The translations under genes and the position numbers were made by a program. Source: Fictibacillus phosphorivorans (GTDB taxonomy: Bacteria; Bacillota; Bacilli; Bacillales; Fictibacillaceae). From it: a stretch of 64,000 bases of DNA. The stretch lies in the NCBI RefSeq assembly GCF_001629705.1, contig NZ_CP015378.1, forward strand, positions 3,782,001 through 3,846,000. The letters run 5' to 3'. Of this stretch, positions 1 to 8,102 are shown one piece after another (position 1 is the stretch's first letter; the number at the start of each line of letters is the position of its first letter). Under the pieces are notes generated by a model. The model searched no databases and was not told where the DNA came from. It saw nothing but the letters and a program-made list of their open reading frames with translations.

Positions 1-1
1 T

Positions 2-448
2 GAAATCACATACGGTGATGTATTAACGACTCTTCCGTTTGGTAACACATTAGCAACAATGAAGTTAACAGGTGCAGAAATTAAGACTGCTCTTGAGCAC
101 AGTGTAAGCCAATCTCCAAAAGAAAGCGGCGGTTTCCTACATGTGTCTGGCATGAAGTTCAAGTTTGACAGCACAAAAGTTGCTGGCAGCCGTGTGGTTT
201 CTATGGAAGTGAAGAACGCAGATGGCACTTACACTGCAATCGACACAACAAAAGAATATGTCATCGCAACTAACGCATTTACAGCTAAAGGCGGAGACGG
301 ATACACAGTATTCGCGGACGCTTATGCGCAAGGCCGCGTAACTGACCTAGGTGCATCCGACTGGGAAAACCTACGTGACTATGTAGCAAAATTAGTAAAA
401 GTTGATCCACAAGTTGAAGGCCGTATCGTGGATGTAGCAAAACAATAA
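2..448 (+). CDS. 5'-nucleotidase / metallophosphatase, C-terminal part (5' end outside window)
   Basis: The reading frame is open from the window edge and ends at TAA 446-448, so only about 148 C-terminal residues are present. The sequence YGDVLTTLPFGNTL followed by MKLTGAEIKTALEHS is typical of the 5'-nucleotidase C-terminal domain (5_nucleotid_C), which binds the nucleotide substrate in secreted UshA/YfkN-type enzymes. The end KGGDGYTVF also fits that domain. The catalytic metallophosphatase domain and any signal peptide or wall anchor must lie upstream. No LPXTG or membrane anchor follows the domain, so this end of the protein is free. Confidence 0.85.
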   Translation, partial: EITYGDVLTTLPFGNTLATMKLTGAEIKTALEHSVSQSPKESGGFLHVSGMKFKFDSTKVAGSRVVSMEVKNADGTYTAIDTTKEYVIATNAFTAKGGDGYTVFADAYAQGRVTDLGASDWENLRDYVAKLVKVDPQVEGRIVDVAKQ

Positions 449-460
449 TAATTGTGTGGA

Positions 461-508
461 AAGCTAGCATGAAAGGTGTGGAATTCACCTTTTGTGTTGG
501 CTTTTTTG
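461..508 (+). terminator. Rho-independent terminator after the 5'-nucleotidase gene
   Basis: Two nested stems are visible: AAGCTA (461-466) with TGGCTT (498-503), and AAAGGTG (472-478) with CACCTTT (486-492), followed by a T run. It lies 12 bases after the stop codon. Confidence 0.75.
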
Positions 509-572
509 ATTTGTGTGAGGTTTTGTTCAGTGTAGTGGTGATGTTTTTGTGCTGGTGGAGTTGAATGTAGCT

Positions 573-706
573 GCTTGTAGAGGTTAAGCGGTGAAACTTG
601 AGCTTCTTCAGGTGATGAGCATCCAATCTCAGGTGAAAAGTGGGTCATCTCAGGTGGAACTGAGCACTTTACAGGTGGTCACAGACCATTTACCGGTGAA
701 CGCGTA
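573..706. repeat. Degenerate 21-bp tandem array A (core TCAGGTGAA)
   Basis: At least five units begin with (t)caggtg or cggtgaa at 21-22 base spacing, with variable sequence between the cores. The array fills most of the gap between the 5'-nucleotidase terminator and the next gene. It has the same period as arrays at about 51.35 kb and 56.73 kb. Read on the minus strand the core is TTCACCTGA, similar in layout to the TTATCCnnGAA cores there. Function unknown. Confidence 0.6.
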
Positions 707-818
707 ACAAATATAAAAAACACGTACCGTAAAAAGCGTTATAATTCTTCCACACTCATTATTTGGTACATTATAGAAGAGAATTTTTTTATTGCAGTCA
801 ATATGGGGGATAAAAATT

Positions 819-1748
819 TTGGATCGATTATTAATTAAGGTTTATTCAGCATTAGTAGGAATTTTTGGTTTATTAGGATTGATGGCATTTTATAGCATGA
901 AAAAGGGCCAGTTAGTGGACTTAACATCATCTATTTTTTGGTATGGTTACGTAGGTCTTATCATAAGTATGACTTGCGGGATTGCTCTATCTTTTTTTGT
1001 TGAATGGTTAATTAAACAACCTGAACGAAGCGGAGTTGGAGATAACATTACTTTTATCTGGTACCATACTTTAGCGGGTACGCTTATACCAATACTGGGG
1101 AATATTGTGGCATTCTTTTTTGCGGTCACTCACCTGCTTATCGAGAATGGGAAAACAAAAGAAGTATTATTCTTCTGTATTTGGATGGTTTCATTAATTT
1201 TCACAGGTTTCTTTCTTCAAATAAATGGTACTGATTATTTTAATATACAGTTAGGAGATATGACTCCTTTTTTTGTACTGATTACAATAGGAGTTGGATT
1301 TTCTGCCTATTTATTACTTAGTGGAAATGTGATGTTGAGAATCATGATCTTTCTAATAAGTATTTGTTCCATTTTTCTTCCAAGCACTTTGAATATCTTA
1401 CAAGCTCATGAAGAAGCCCATACAAGTGATAGACCATATTCAGAATTAGAGTTTGTGCACAATCACCTTAAGAATCGTTATTCCAATTTGAAACTAGATA
1501 TCGCTAGTAGTAATGATAGTGAAAAATTACTCCATCTCACTATACATAAAAATACGATTGGGTTCTCGATTCCCCAGATGGAGAAGTTAATAAAAGATAC
1601 ATCCGTAAGTGAGTCAGAGTTTTCCTTACGCCTGTACGAAGAGGAGAAAGACTTCCTTGATATAACGGTTGATTCAGCACGTAAAGTAACAGAGTGTGAA
1701 TCTTCAAATCCCAAAAAGAATATTTGTAGTGTGTTGTTAAGTAACTGA
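819..1748 (+). CDS. Multi-pass membrane protein of unknown function
   Basis: About 309 residues. The N-terminal two thirds carry five to seven hydrophobic segments, for example LVGIFGLLGLMAFYS and FFVLITIGVGFSAYLLL. The C-terminal third (about residues 205-309) is hydrophilic and probably a globular domain. I choose the TTG at 819 because GGGGGA at 805-810 lies 8 bases before it; the longer reading from 792 has no ribosome binding site. I do not recognise the family. The gene stands alone between two terminators. Confidence 0.65.
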   Translation: MDRLLIKVYSALVGIFGLLGLMAFYSMKKGQLVDLTSSIFWYGYVGLIISMTCGIALSFFVEWLIKQPERSGVGDNITFIWYHTLAGTLIPILGNIVAFFFAVTHLLIENGKTKEVLFFCIWMVSLIFTGFFLQINGTDYFNIQLGDMTPFFVLITIGVGFSAYLLLSGNVMLRIMIFLISICSIFLPSTLNILQAHEEAHTSDRPYSELEFVHNHLKNRYSNLKLDIASSNDSEKLLHLTIHKNTIGFSIPQMEKLIKDTSVSESEFSLRLYEEEKDFLDITVDSARKVTECESSNPKKNICSVLLSN

Positions 1749-1801
1749 TTTCAAACCACTGGGGACACATTCAAATTAGAGGACACAACCGTTCACGCAC
1801 A

Positions 1802-1839
1802 TAAAAAAAGCTCTTTAGAGAATCATCCTCTAAAGAGCT
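1802..1839 (-). terminator. Terminator of the SpoIID-domain gene
   Basis: A perfect 12-bp stem (AGCTCTTTAGAG / CTCTAAAGAGCT) with T7 on the minus strand, 11 bases after the stop of the minus-strand gene. It may also serve the convergent plus-strand gene. Confidence 0.85.
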
Positions 1840-1849
1840 CCCCCACTAT

Positions 1850-3721
1850 TTATTTATTCAGCCACAGTACTTGTTCTGCTTTCTCATCATAATAAGAAGG
1901 AACTAAGCCCGTTTGCTTTAAGAACGTAAGTGGCACATAGACCTTGTTATAATACTTTTCTGGTTTTGCTGTAAGCAGAATTTTCTTCCCATTCACCGTT
2001 GCATACTTGCTGAGGTGTGATGCAACAACCTTACGTGATCCATCAACTACCGTGAAGTTAGATGAAGTAGAATTAAGTTTCATCTTATAACGTGTAGCAA
2101 GTCCTGGCATTGGGACGTACAACGTATTGTTCTTGGAAACAATCGGTGAGCCTAAGTTCAAGATCTGTCCTGACGTGATTGGTGTGATGCCATCTTTATA
2201 AGAGATGGTTTGGCCGAGCGTAATATAATGCTCGTTCATGTAGCCTGTAATTGTGCCTGCTTTCACCTTAAACCATTCTCCAGACTTACCTAGAATGATA
2301 ATCTTTTGATTGAGTTTGGTCTTGCCTAATTCAGCACTTGTTATTGAAGCAGATTTTCTAATCTTAGTACCTTCATAATTAACAAGTCCTGTCATCTGCA
2401 GTGCTGTTGTCGGAATCGTAGTTGTTTTATCATTTGTAATGACCGTACCTGGATAATAGAATGCTAGAATCTCACGGAATCCTTTACCCTGTTTAGCCAT
2501 AACGTTAGCACCAGTCTGACTCATTCCAACACCATGACCGTTTCCAACAACGGATACTTGATAGTCCACTGTTGTAGGTATAAATGACGTAACAAGTGTA
2601 CTGTTTACTTGAAGAGCATATTTAAACTGAGAACCGGTTAAAGTAAGCTGCTTATTAAACTTTTTAACTGTCCCTTTGTCATCTATTATTACTTTTCCGT
2701 TAGCATCCCTCATCACGTAAGTAAATGCAACGTTTGCACTCTTAATTCGTTTTCCTTTTGTAAGCTCGTCTGAAATAGTAAATGAATTAACGTCTATTAC
2801 CTTTGCATTCTTATAATCATTAGATAAAAACATTCTCTTTAACTGTGAAGCAAAAACAGGATTCTTTTCTTCTTTACTCCACCATGCTTCTGTGTTGTTT
2901 ACATCCAGTCCAGTTAATGAGAACTGTGTTTTATAAATCGTTTCACTATCCGTGCTCTTTACATCATACGGATCAGGTTTAGCTGGAAAGTATGGAAAAT
3001 CAACAGTACCGCTCGGCCAAGCACCCGTATTCGTTTCTGAATGTCCCCCATTTGATGAAGAATACACGCCATCAATAATTTTTCCGTTATAGCTCAGAAC
3101 TTTACCTTTTGTTTCAATGGCTGCTTTAATAAAATTATGATAATCCATGCTGTATCCTACATAACGTTGGAAAGAAACCGTATCCGTAACAGGTTTCCTT
3201 CCTACCCAATAGTGTAAATATGTTCTTGCCACAATAGCTTGTGAGCGCATTGTATGTATATGATAAGACTGATATAACTCACCAGGAAGAACACCCTGGA
3301 TGTATTCTTCAACCGGTATGCTGTTTACCGGTCGAACGTACTCACCCTCAACTTTAAAATTCATCGTACCCATGTATGATCTTTTTACTTTTCCGTTTAG
3401 CGTCGTGAGATGACTTGGAGATATACCTGCTGGTTTCAGTGAAAGTTCAGTTTGTCTGATCATTAACGTACTTCCGTCGTAAAGCCCAATCTGTTCATTT
3501 TCTACTTTAACTGTATATGTTTTGCCTGCTACTAAACTTCTTCCGCTAGTAACCTCTTTAAATGTTCCTTTTAATGAAAAATCCAAGGCTGAGAGTTGAT
3601 CTACCTCATGAATAAGTGAAACATTCACCTCAGACTCTGCTGCGTCAGCTACTTTGTTTTTTACCGGAAGAACACTAAACAAAAGCAACGCAACCACAAA
3701 TAGAACAATACCTTTTCTCAT
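1850..3721 (-). CDS. Secreted SpoIID/LytB-domain protein with SH3b and copper-amine-oxidase-like C-terminal domains
   Basis: The start at 3721 gives MRKGIVLFVVALLLFSVLPV, a clear signal peptide ending near VADA; an upstream ATG at 3757 adds 12 residues that would spoil it. Residues about 130-450 match the SpoIID/LytB family (EYIQGVLPGE, SQAIVARTYLHYW, YSSSNGGHSE, GHGVGMSQTGA). In SpoIID this fold is a lytic transglycosylase acting on peptidoglycan denuded of stem peptides; LytB is an amidase enhancer. An SH3b-like segment follows (KIRKSASITSAELGK). The last ~100 residues (KVYVPLTFLKQTGLVPSYYDE) resemble the copper amine oxidase N-terminal type repeat found on Bacillus wall proteins. Likely role: envelope remodelling outside the cell. 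Monocistronic. Confidence 0.8.
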   Translation of the reverse strand: MRKGIVLFVVALLLFSVLPVKNKVADAAESEVNVSLIHEVDQLSALDFSLKGTFKEVTSGRSLVAGKTYTVKVENEQIGLYDGSTLMIRQTELSLKPAGISPSHLTTLNGKVKRSYMGTMNFKVEGEYVRPVNSIPVEEYIQGVLPGELYQSYHIHTMRSQAIVARTYLHYWVGRKPVTDTVSFQRYVGYSMDYHNFIKAAIETKGKVLSYNGKIIDGVYSSSNGGHSETNTGAWPSGTVDFPYFPAKPDPYDVKSTDSETIYKTQFSLTGLDVNNTEAWWSKEEKNPVFASQLKRMFLSNDYKNAKVIDVNSFTISDELTKGKRIKSANVAFTYVMRDANGKVIIDDKGTVKKFNKQLTLTGSQFKYALQVNSTLVTSFIPTTVDYQVSVVGNGHGVGMSQTGANVMAKQGKGFREILAFYYPGTVITNDKTTTIPTTALQMTGLVNYEGTKIRKSASITSAELGKTKLNQKIIILGKSGEWFKVKAGTITGYMNEHYITLGQTISYKDGITPITSGQILNLGSPIVSKNNTLYVPMPGLATRYKMKLNSTSSNFTVVDGSRKVVASHLSKYATVNGKKILLTAKPEKYYNKVYVPLTFLKQTGLVPSYYDEKAEQVLWLNK

Positions 3722-3782
3722 TTCGCACCAACTTATCCTAATATTTACATTTAACAAATACTAGTATATCAAAATCATTGAG

Positions 3783-4676
3783 TCATAGACTACTAGAATA
3801 TGTATTTTCTGCGTCTAACCAGTTGTACCTTGGAACGCTAGAATCCGTGAGATGCTCTTTTCTTTTTTCAGCAGATAACATCGTTATTAACGTGCCATAA
3901 TAATACGCTATGAAACTTGTCTTGATTTTGCGATGTTTGTACTGAAAGACAGTTGTCTTGAAAGCATGAATAACAAGGTCTGTCATGTGTTCAATCGGCT
4001 GATAAAGGTTTAGTTGTCTGTATGCCATCAACGCTTTTTCCCAAAATGTAAAAATCTCTGCAGCAAGATTGAAAAATGGCCTAACCGTTTGTATAAAAGT
4101 TTGCGGCACCGTATCTGGAACGAAAGAATAATCAAGGTTTTCAAAAGAAGTTGAAGATGGTGCATGTAAAGCTGAAACGTTGTCTTCCAGACATATGTTT
4201 TTATCTGTATTTTGTAGATTTAAAAAGAGTTTTTCCGTTTCTGGGGCTGTGAAAATCTCTTCTGACCTACTCTCAGTATGGTGTTCACTGTTAGCACGGT
4301 AATTCATTTGTGTTTTCATGAATGTGTCAATTGGTTGAAAAACAAATACATTATGTGCGAATCCGCCACTTGAACGATACGTTTTATGAACAGTAAGAAA
4401 GCCTGTTGTTTTCGCTTTACGCAGCATACGTACAAATGTCGCACGAGATACCCCGCCTTGTTTACCTTGGCAAGCTGAAACGAGTGTCGCAATCTTCGCG
4501 TTAGCAACACCTGGAACAACCACACTGAATTGAGTTAATACTTCAAAAGCAATAAATTCTGAATGTGTAAACTGATCCGGGTATAATTGCAAATACCTTT
4601 CTTTGTGTTCATTAAACTCCTTTACACTCCGAAACTGACTCAAGTATTTAAATTGATAGATATTTCCCGCTCTCAC
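3783..4676 (-). CDS. Helix-turn-helix protein, function unknown
   Basis: 297 residues, no signal peptide. The N-terminal ~130 residues contain a winged-helix-like stretch (KIATLVSACQGKQGGVSRATFVRMLRKAKTTGFL), in which a residue set for recognition (SRATFVRML) precedes a wing-like segment. This layout is seen in plasmid- and phage-derived proteins of Bacillus that resemble replication-initiator helix-turn-helix domains. The C-terminal half is rich in aromatic residues and has no motif I recognise. It lies 25 bases upstream of the SpoIID-domain gene start on the same strand but need not share its role. Confidence 0.6.
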   Translation of the reverse strand: MRAGNIYQFKYLSQFRSVKEFNEHKERYLQLYPDQFTHSEFIAFEVLTQFSVVVPGVANAKIATLVSACQGKQGGVSRATFVRMLRKAKTTGFLTVHKTYRSSGGFAHNVFVFQPIDTFMKTQMNYRANSEHHTESRSEEIFTAPETEKLFLNLQNTDKNICLEDNVSALHAPSSTSFENLDYSFVPDTVPQTFIQTVRPFFNLAAEIFTFWEKALMAYRQLNLYQPIEHMTDLVIHAFKTTVFQYKHRKIKTSFIAYYYGTLITMLSAEKRKEHLTDSSVPRYNWLDAENTYSSSL

Positions 4677-4776
4677 ATTTTTTCCTCCTCATCATTTGAC
4701 TCAACCTATAAATGTCTGATCAACGATAAAAGGAGCCATCATAATTGAAATTTTTTTGCGTTTAGCACGAGTAGAT

Positions 4777-4801
4777 GTTTATTCATATGTGAGATGGGAA
4801 G
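4777..4801 (+). promoter_or_regulatory. Candidate sigma-B-type promoter of the SDR gene
   Basis: GTTTAT (4777-4782), 13 bases, GGGAAG (4796-4801) resembles the sigma-B consensus GTTTaa-N13-15-GGgwAw. It sits 38 bases before the SDR start. General-stress control would fit the gene's family. Inferred from two hexamers only. Confidence 0.4.
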
Positions 4802-4839
4802 AAAAGAGTTATGAAGAAATATAAGGAGTGATATCGTCT

Positions 4840-5706
4840 ATGTCTAATCAAGAGCACCCAAAAGGGCAACCTGCACAACATCAAAACCAACAGCCAGGTG
4901 TAGAATCTGAAATGACACCTAAGCCTCAATCGGAAAGCCCGACGTATAAAGGCAGCGGTAAGCTAAAAGGAAAAACCACACTGATCACGGGTGGAGACAG
5001 CGGAATCGGTAAAGCAGCCGCAATAGCTTTCGCGAAAGAAGGAGCCAACGTTGCGATTGTCTATCTAGAGGAATCAGAAGACGCTGAGGAAACGAAGACA
5101 CAGATCGAGCAAGAAGGCGTGAAATGCTTGTTGATTCGCGGAGATATCGGTGACGAATCGTTCTGTGAACAAACGGTTCGCGATGTGGTTGGTTCGTTCG
5201 GCGGACTGGACGTTCTTGTAAACAATGCCGCTGAACAGCATCCACAGCAAAACTTTGAGGATATTACAGCGGAACAGCTTGAGAAAACATTCCGCACAAA
5301 TATATTCAGCATGTTCCACCTGACGAAAGCTGCACTTCCACATTTGAAACAAGGAAGTTCGATCATTAATACTGCTTCGATTACAGCATATCAAGGTCAT
5401 CCGGAATTGATCGATTATGCGTCAACGAAAGGCGCAATCGTTTCTTTCACTCGCTCGTTATCGAATAACCTTGTGAAAAAAGGAATTCGTGTGAACGGTA
5501 TCGCACCAGGTCCGATCTGGACACCGCTCATCCCTTCTACATTCACTGCAGATAAAGTAGAACAGTTTGGTAAAGATACACCGATGGGTCGACCAGGTCA
5601 GCCAGAGGAACTCGCACCTGCATATGTGTATCTAGCGAGCGAAGATTCTTCCTATGTATCTGGGCAGATGATTCATATTAATGGTGGTAAGGTTGTAAAC
5701 GGATAG
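4840..5706 (+). CDS. SDR-family oxidoreductase, general stress protein 39-like
   Basis: 288 residues from ATG 4840, which has AAGGAGTG 9 bases upstream. A polar, Gln/Pro-rich N-terminal tail of about 40 residues precedes a classical short-chain dehydrogenase: cofactor loop TGGDSGIGKA, the NNAA motif, and catalytic Tyr/Lys in YASTK. The tail and sequence resemble Bacillus YdaD/YhdF-type general stress proteins, whose substrates are not established. A candidate sigma-B promoter lies upstream. It stands alone with its own terminator. Confidence 0.9.
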   Translation: MSNQEHPKGQPAQHQNQQPGVESEMTPKPQSESPTYKGSGKLKGKTTLITGGDSGIGKAAAIAFAKEGANVAIVYLEESEDAEETKTQIEQEGVKCLLIRGDIGDESFCEQTVRDVVGSFGGLDVLVNNAAEQHPQQNFEDITAEQLEKTFRTNIFSMFHLTKAALPHLKQGSSIINTASITAYQGHPELIDYASTKGAIVSFTRSLSNNLVKKGIRVNGIAPGPIWTPLIPSTFTADKVEQFGKDTPMGRPGQPEELAPAYVYLASEDSSYVSGQMIHINGGKVVNG

Positions 5707-5726
5707 TTAACAAAATTATTTTGACT

Positions 5727-5776
5727 AAAGCTGGCTTCTTAAGTAAGAATTATCACTTAAGAGTGCCAGCTTTTTT
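5727..5776 (+). terminator. Terminator of the SDR gene
   Basis: AAAGCTGGC (5727-5735) pairs with GCCAGCTTT (5765-5773), with an inner stem CTTAAGT/ACTTAAG, followed by T6. Confidence 0.9.
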
Positions 5777-5811
5777 GTGAAAACTACAAATTCAAACCAT
5801 GTACATGATAA

Positions 5812-5854
5812 ACGAAAGAAAGCCACTGCCCGATATACCGTTAGGGCAGTGGCT
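5812..5854 (-). terminator. Terminator of the sipW2-tasA2-sortase operon
   Basis: AGCCACTGCC (5821-5830) pairs with GGCAGTGGCT (5845-5854); on the minus strand it is followed by a T-rich tract. It lies just after the last gene of the minus-strand operon. Confidence 0.7.
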
Positions 5855-5860
5855 TCACAT

Positions 5861-6094
5861 TCAGACTAGAGTATCGAACGAAGACTTTAGTTCTTGGTAC
5901 TGATAGTTAGTGATTTTAGACGTGTTCCATTTCTTTTCCATAAAATTTAATTTCTTTTTCACATAATCAAATGGTGCCCTACCTTGATACTCATCACCTA
6001 AATAGATTTCACATTCATTCTTGCCTTTATAGACAATCCTTAAAATATGACCGTTTAGATGACAGATATACAAGCCATCCGCTAACCGTATCAC
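5861..6094 (-). CDS. Small protein of unknown function at the end of the sortase/SinR operon
   Basis: 77 residues if started at GTG 6094, which has GGAAGG about 8 bases upstream inside the end of the SinR-like gene; a GTG at 6103 is also possible. The protein is soluble and basic (ADGLYICHLNGHILRIVYKG, then YVKKKLNFMEKKW). I do not recognise it. Its coupling to the SinR-like gene suggests co-translation, so a role in adjusting that regulator is possible, but this is inference from position. Confidence 0.6.
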   Translation of the reverse strand: MIRLADGLYICHLNGHILRIVYKGKNECEIYLGDEYQGRAPFDYVKKKLNFMEKKWNTSKITNYQYQELKSSFDTLV

Positions 6095-6095
6095 G

Positions 6096-6431
6096 TTAAA
6101 CACCTTCCTTATCAGAACACTTCCATGATTCGTAAGCTAAGAAGTCTCGAATATCTTCTTTATTAAGACCTAAATCTCTGGCTTGTAAAACAAGATCCAC
6201 CCATTCTGGATCTAGAATACCTACATGAATGCTCAGTAACTGCTCCACAGGAACCTCCAAAGCTTTAGCTATTTTTTGAATTATATGCGCAGATGGGTTT
6301 GTCTCATGATTTTCAATGCTGCTTAAATAACTTTTTGATATTCCCGCGATTGTCGCTAGCTTAGATAAACTCATCCGTTTTTTTAAACGATTATTTTTTA
6401 TTTGTAACCCTAGTTTCTTATTCACATCCAA
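6096..6431 (-). CDS. SinR-like repressor with its own SinI-type dimerisation segment
   Basis: About 111 residues. Residues 8-65 form a Xre-type helix-turn-helix (LGLQIKNNRLKKRMSLSKLA, then ISKSYLSSIENHETNPS), the DNA-binding domain of SinR. After residue 75, LDPEWVDLVLQARDLGLNKE, IRDFLAYESWK is the SinR/SinI helical-hairpin interaction domain. The start is uncertain: TTG at 6434 or 6431 or GTG at 6425; AAAAGGAAG precedes them and favours 6431. Placed directly after the sortase gene in the sipW2-tasA2 operon, it could provide feedback on the matrix genes. Confidence 0.85.
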   Translation of the reverse strand: MDVNKKLGLQIKNNRLKKRMSLSKLATIAGISKSYLSSIENHETNPSAHIIQKIAKALEVPVEQLLSIHVGILDPEWVDLVLQARDLGLNKEDIRDFLAYESWKCSDKEGV

Positions 6432-6443
6432 CAACTTCCTTTT

Positions 6444-7070
6444 CTATAAAACCTCCTCTTTTTTTAAAACAGCTTTCACAATATAACGATGAGTAGGATT
6501 TTTCATAGGATGACATGTAATCAAGGTAATCATTGCTTCGTTCTTTTTGTTATTTTGTAGAACGGTTAGGTCAGTTGGTTTAACGAGAATTTCTTCCGTT
6601 ACGGTGTACATCAATTTTTGATGAGCTGTTTCAACTTGAATGGAATCCCCCGGCTTTACTTCAGGCAGCCGGTTAAATTGTTTTCCATACGTGTAGCTGC
6701 GATGTGCCGCAATCGCAGCGTTCCCTGTTTGCCCAAGTGGAGACGTACCCGACAGATGCCCCGCTCCCACCTTAAGGTTGTTTTTTGTTGCTCCTTCTAA
6801 AATAGGAATAGACAACTGAATTTGATTAATGGTCAATTTTCCAATTATTCCTGTCTTCGAAGAGACTTGCTCCTTATAATCTTGACTTCTTTCTTGTAAA
6901 AAAATATCATCCAACTGTTTGTAGCTCTGTTTAATCTTTGATTGGTCCATCGAGGATTCCCAGTCTTCAAGCAGCCTTTGTTCTTGATAAGAAAAGTACA
7001 CACTTTTGGCTTTCGGGTACGCCATTGTCATGACCCCTGCAAAAATCAACAAGTATGCCAGCCATCTCAT
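6444..7070 (-). CDS. Sortase, class D type
   Basis: 208 residues. The N-terminal hydrophobic segment (residues 3-18) anchors it in the membrane. The catalytic triad is visible: His123 in AAHRSY, Cys186 in TLITCHP, Arg195 in THRYIV. The TLITC signature and length suit class D sortases, which transpeptidate LPXTG-like sorting signals onto peptidoglycan. The start lies 3 bases after the stop of an LPXTG-protein gene, its obvious substrate. A second LPXTG protein at 13.3-14.0 kb has no local sortase and may also use it. That a sortase sits inside a sipW-tasA cluster is unusual. Confidence 0.9.
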   Translation of the reverse strand: MRWLAYLLIFAGVMTMAYPKAKSVYFSYQEQRLLEDWESSMDQSKIKQSYKQLDDIFLQERSQDYKEQVSSKTGIIGKLTINQIQLSIPILEGATKNNLKVGAGHLSGTSPLGQTGNAAIAAHRSYTYGKQFNRLPEVKPGDSIQVETAHQKLMYTVTEEILVKPTDLTVLQNNKKNEAMITLITCHPMKNPTHRYIVKAVLKKEEVL

Positions 7071-7073
7071 GCC

Positions 7074-8057
7074 TTATCCTCTTCTAATTCGCTTTTGTAC
7101 AAGTAGTTTCTTTACAAATAATATGCAAAGTCCAGTCATGGATAATAAAGAACCAATTAACATCCATACCATTGGATCTTCTTCACCTGTTTGCGGTAAT
7201 GATTCGGTACCTGTTGATGGTGAACGAGTCGGCTTCTGAGTATCACCTTTTGTTGGAGGTTGTTGTGCCGGTGGTTCACTGCCATTATCTCCATCGTCTG
7301 GGTTGCCATCGCCTGGATTACCGTCACCTGGGTCGCCATCGCCTGGATCTCCATCACCTGGGTCGCCGTCGCCTGGGTCACCGTCGCCTGGATCGCCATC
7401 GCCTGGGTCGCCGTCGCCTGGGTCACCGTCGCCTGGATCGCCATCTCCTGGATCGCCATCGCCTGGGTCACCGTCGCCTGGATCGCCATCGCCTGGGTCG
7501 CCATCGCCTGGATCACCGTCGTCTGGGTCGCCATCGCCTGGATCACCGTCGCCTGGGTCGCCATCGCCTGGATCACCGTCGCCTGGGTCGCCGTCATCCG
7601 GATCTTCGCCTTCACCTTGAACTTGAATCTCATAAGTGGTCGCTAACCCTTGAAATTCGTTTCCAGCTTCACCAGCTAAACCTATAGAAAAAGTTAATTT
7701 GTCATCTGTTTTAGCTGGTAAGGCTATGGGGGTTATTGTAAGTTCACGTAATTTCCCTTTAAATAGTTCAGTATTGTCTTTTTTTACAGTTACAATTAAC
7801 GCACTAAAAAGCATCTCACCTGTTTTATGTTTTGTTTTTACGTTATATTTCAATAGCTGGTTACCAGTGTTTTTTACAGTTAATGTGTAGTCCTCACTGT
7901 AACCTGGCCGCATATTCTTCATCTCAAATGCGGATGGTGTAAGCTCTAGTCCATAGCTTCCATCCGAAAACGAGTAAATTTTTTCTGATTGTATAGCAGC
8001 TGCACCGATTATTAATACAGCCATAACTCCATAAATAATTTGTTTTAGACTAAGCAA
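7074..8057 (-). CDS. LPXTG wall-anchored protein with TasA-like domain and Gly-Asp-Pro repeat stalk
   Basis: About 327 residues from TTG 8057 (GGGGTG 8 bases upstream); GTG 8072 is an alternative. Order: signal peptide (IIYGVMAVLIIGAAA); a TasA/camelysin-like domain of about 120 residues with the markers MRPGYSEDYTLTVKNTGNQ and AGNEFQGLATTYEI; a stalk of about 20 repeats of DPGDG; then LPQTGEEDP, a hydrophobic helix and KRIRRG. The GNE-Y/F-QG motif is shared with the TasA proteins at 8.9 and the LPXTG protein at 13.3 kb. I infer a wall-anchored subunit or base for TasA-type fibres. Sortase follows immediately. Confidence 0.85.
   Translation of the reverse strand: MLSLKQIIYGVMAVLIIGAAAIQSEKIYSFSDGSYGLELTPSAFEMKNMRPGYSEDYTLTVKNTGNQLLKYNVKTKHKTGEMLFSALIVTVKKDNTELFKGKLRELTITPIALPAKTDDKLTFSIGLAGEAGNEFQGLATTYEIQVQGEGEDPDDGDPGDGDPGDGDPGDGDPGDGDPDDGDPGDGDPGDGDPGDGDPGDGDPGDGDPGDGDPGDGDPGDGDPGDGDPGDGDPGDGDPGDGDPGDGNPGDGNPDDGDNGSEPPAQQPPTKGDTQKPTRSPSTGTESLPQTGEEDPMVWMLIGSLLSMTGLCILFVKKLLVQKRIRRG
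7290..7605 (-). repeat. In-gene tandem repeat encoding DPGDG units
   Basis: Near-identical 15-base units differing mainly at third positions (gg-tcg-cc-atc/gtc-gcctg) encode the acidic stalk of the LPXTG protein. All three frames of the opposite strand stay open here, giving spurious Pro-Ser-Gly and similar reading frames. Copy number is likely to vary between strains. Confidence 0.9.
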
Positions 8058-8102
8058 TAGACCACACCCCACTTTAATAGGTTTTGAACGTCACGAGTTT
8101 GT

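Noticed and set aside
285..648. Two minus-strand frames over array A
   Set aside because: One overlaps the 5'-nucleotidase gene and both run through the terminator and repeat array. No ribosome binding site or recognisable protein.
7303..7620. Plus-strand frame of Pro-Ser-Pro-Gly repeats, collagen-like
   Set aside because: It is the complement of the DPGDG stalk of the LPXTG gene. All frames are open in this tandem repeat and it has no ribosome binding site or flanking domain.
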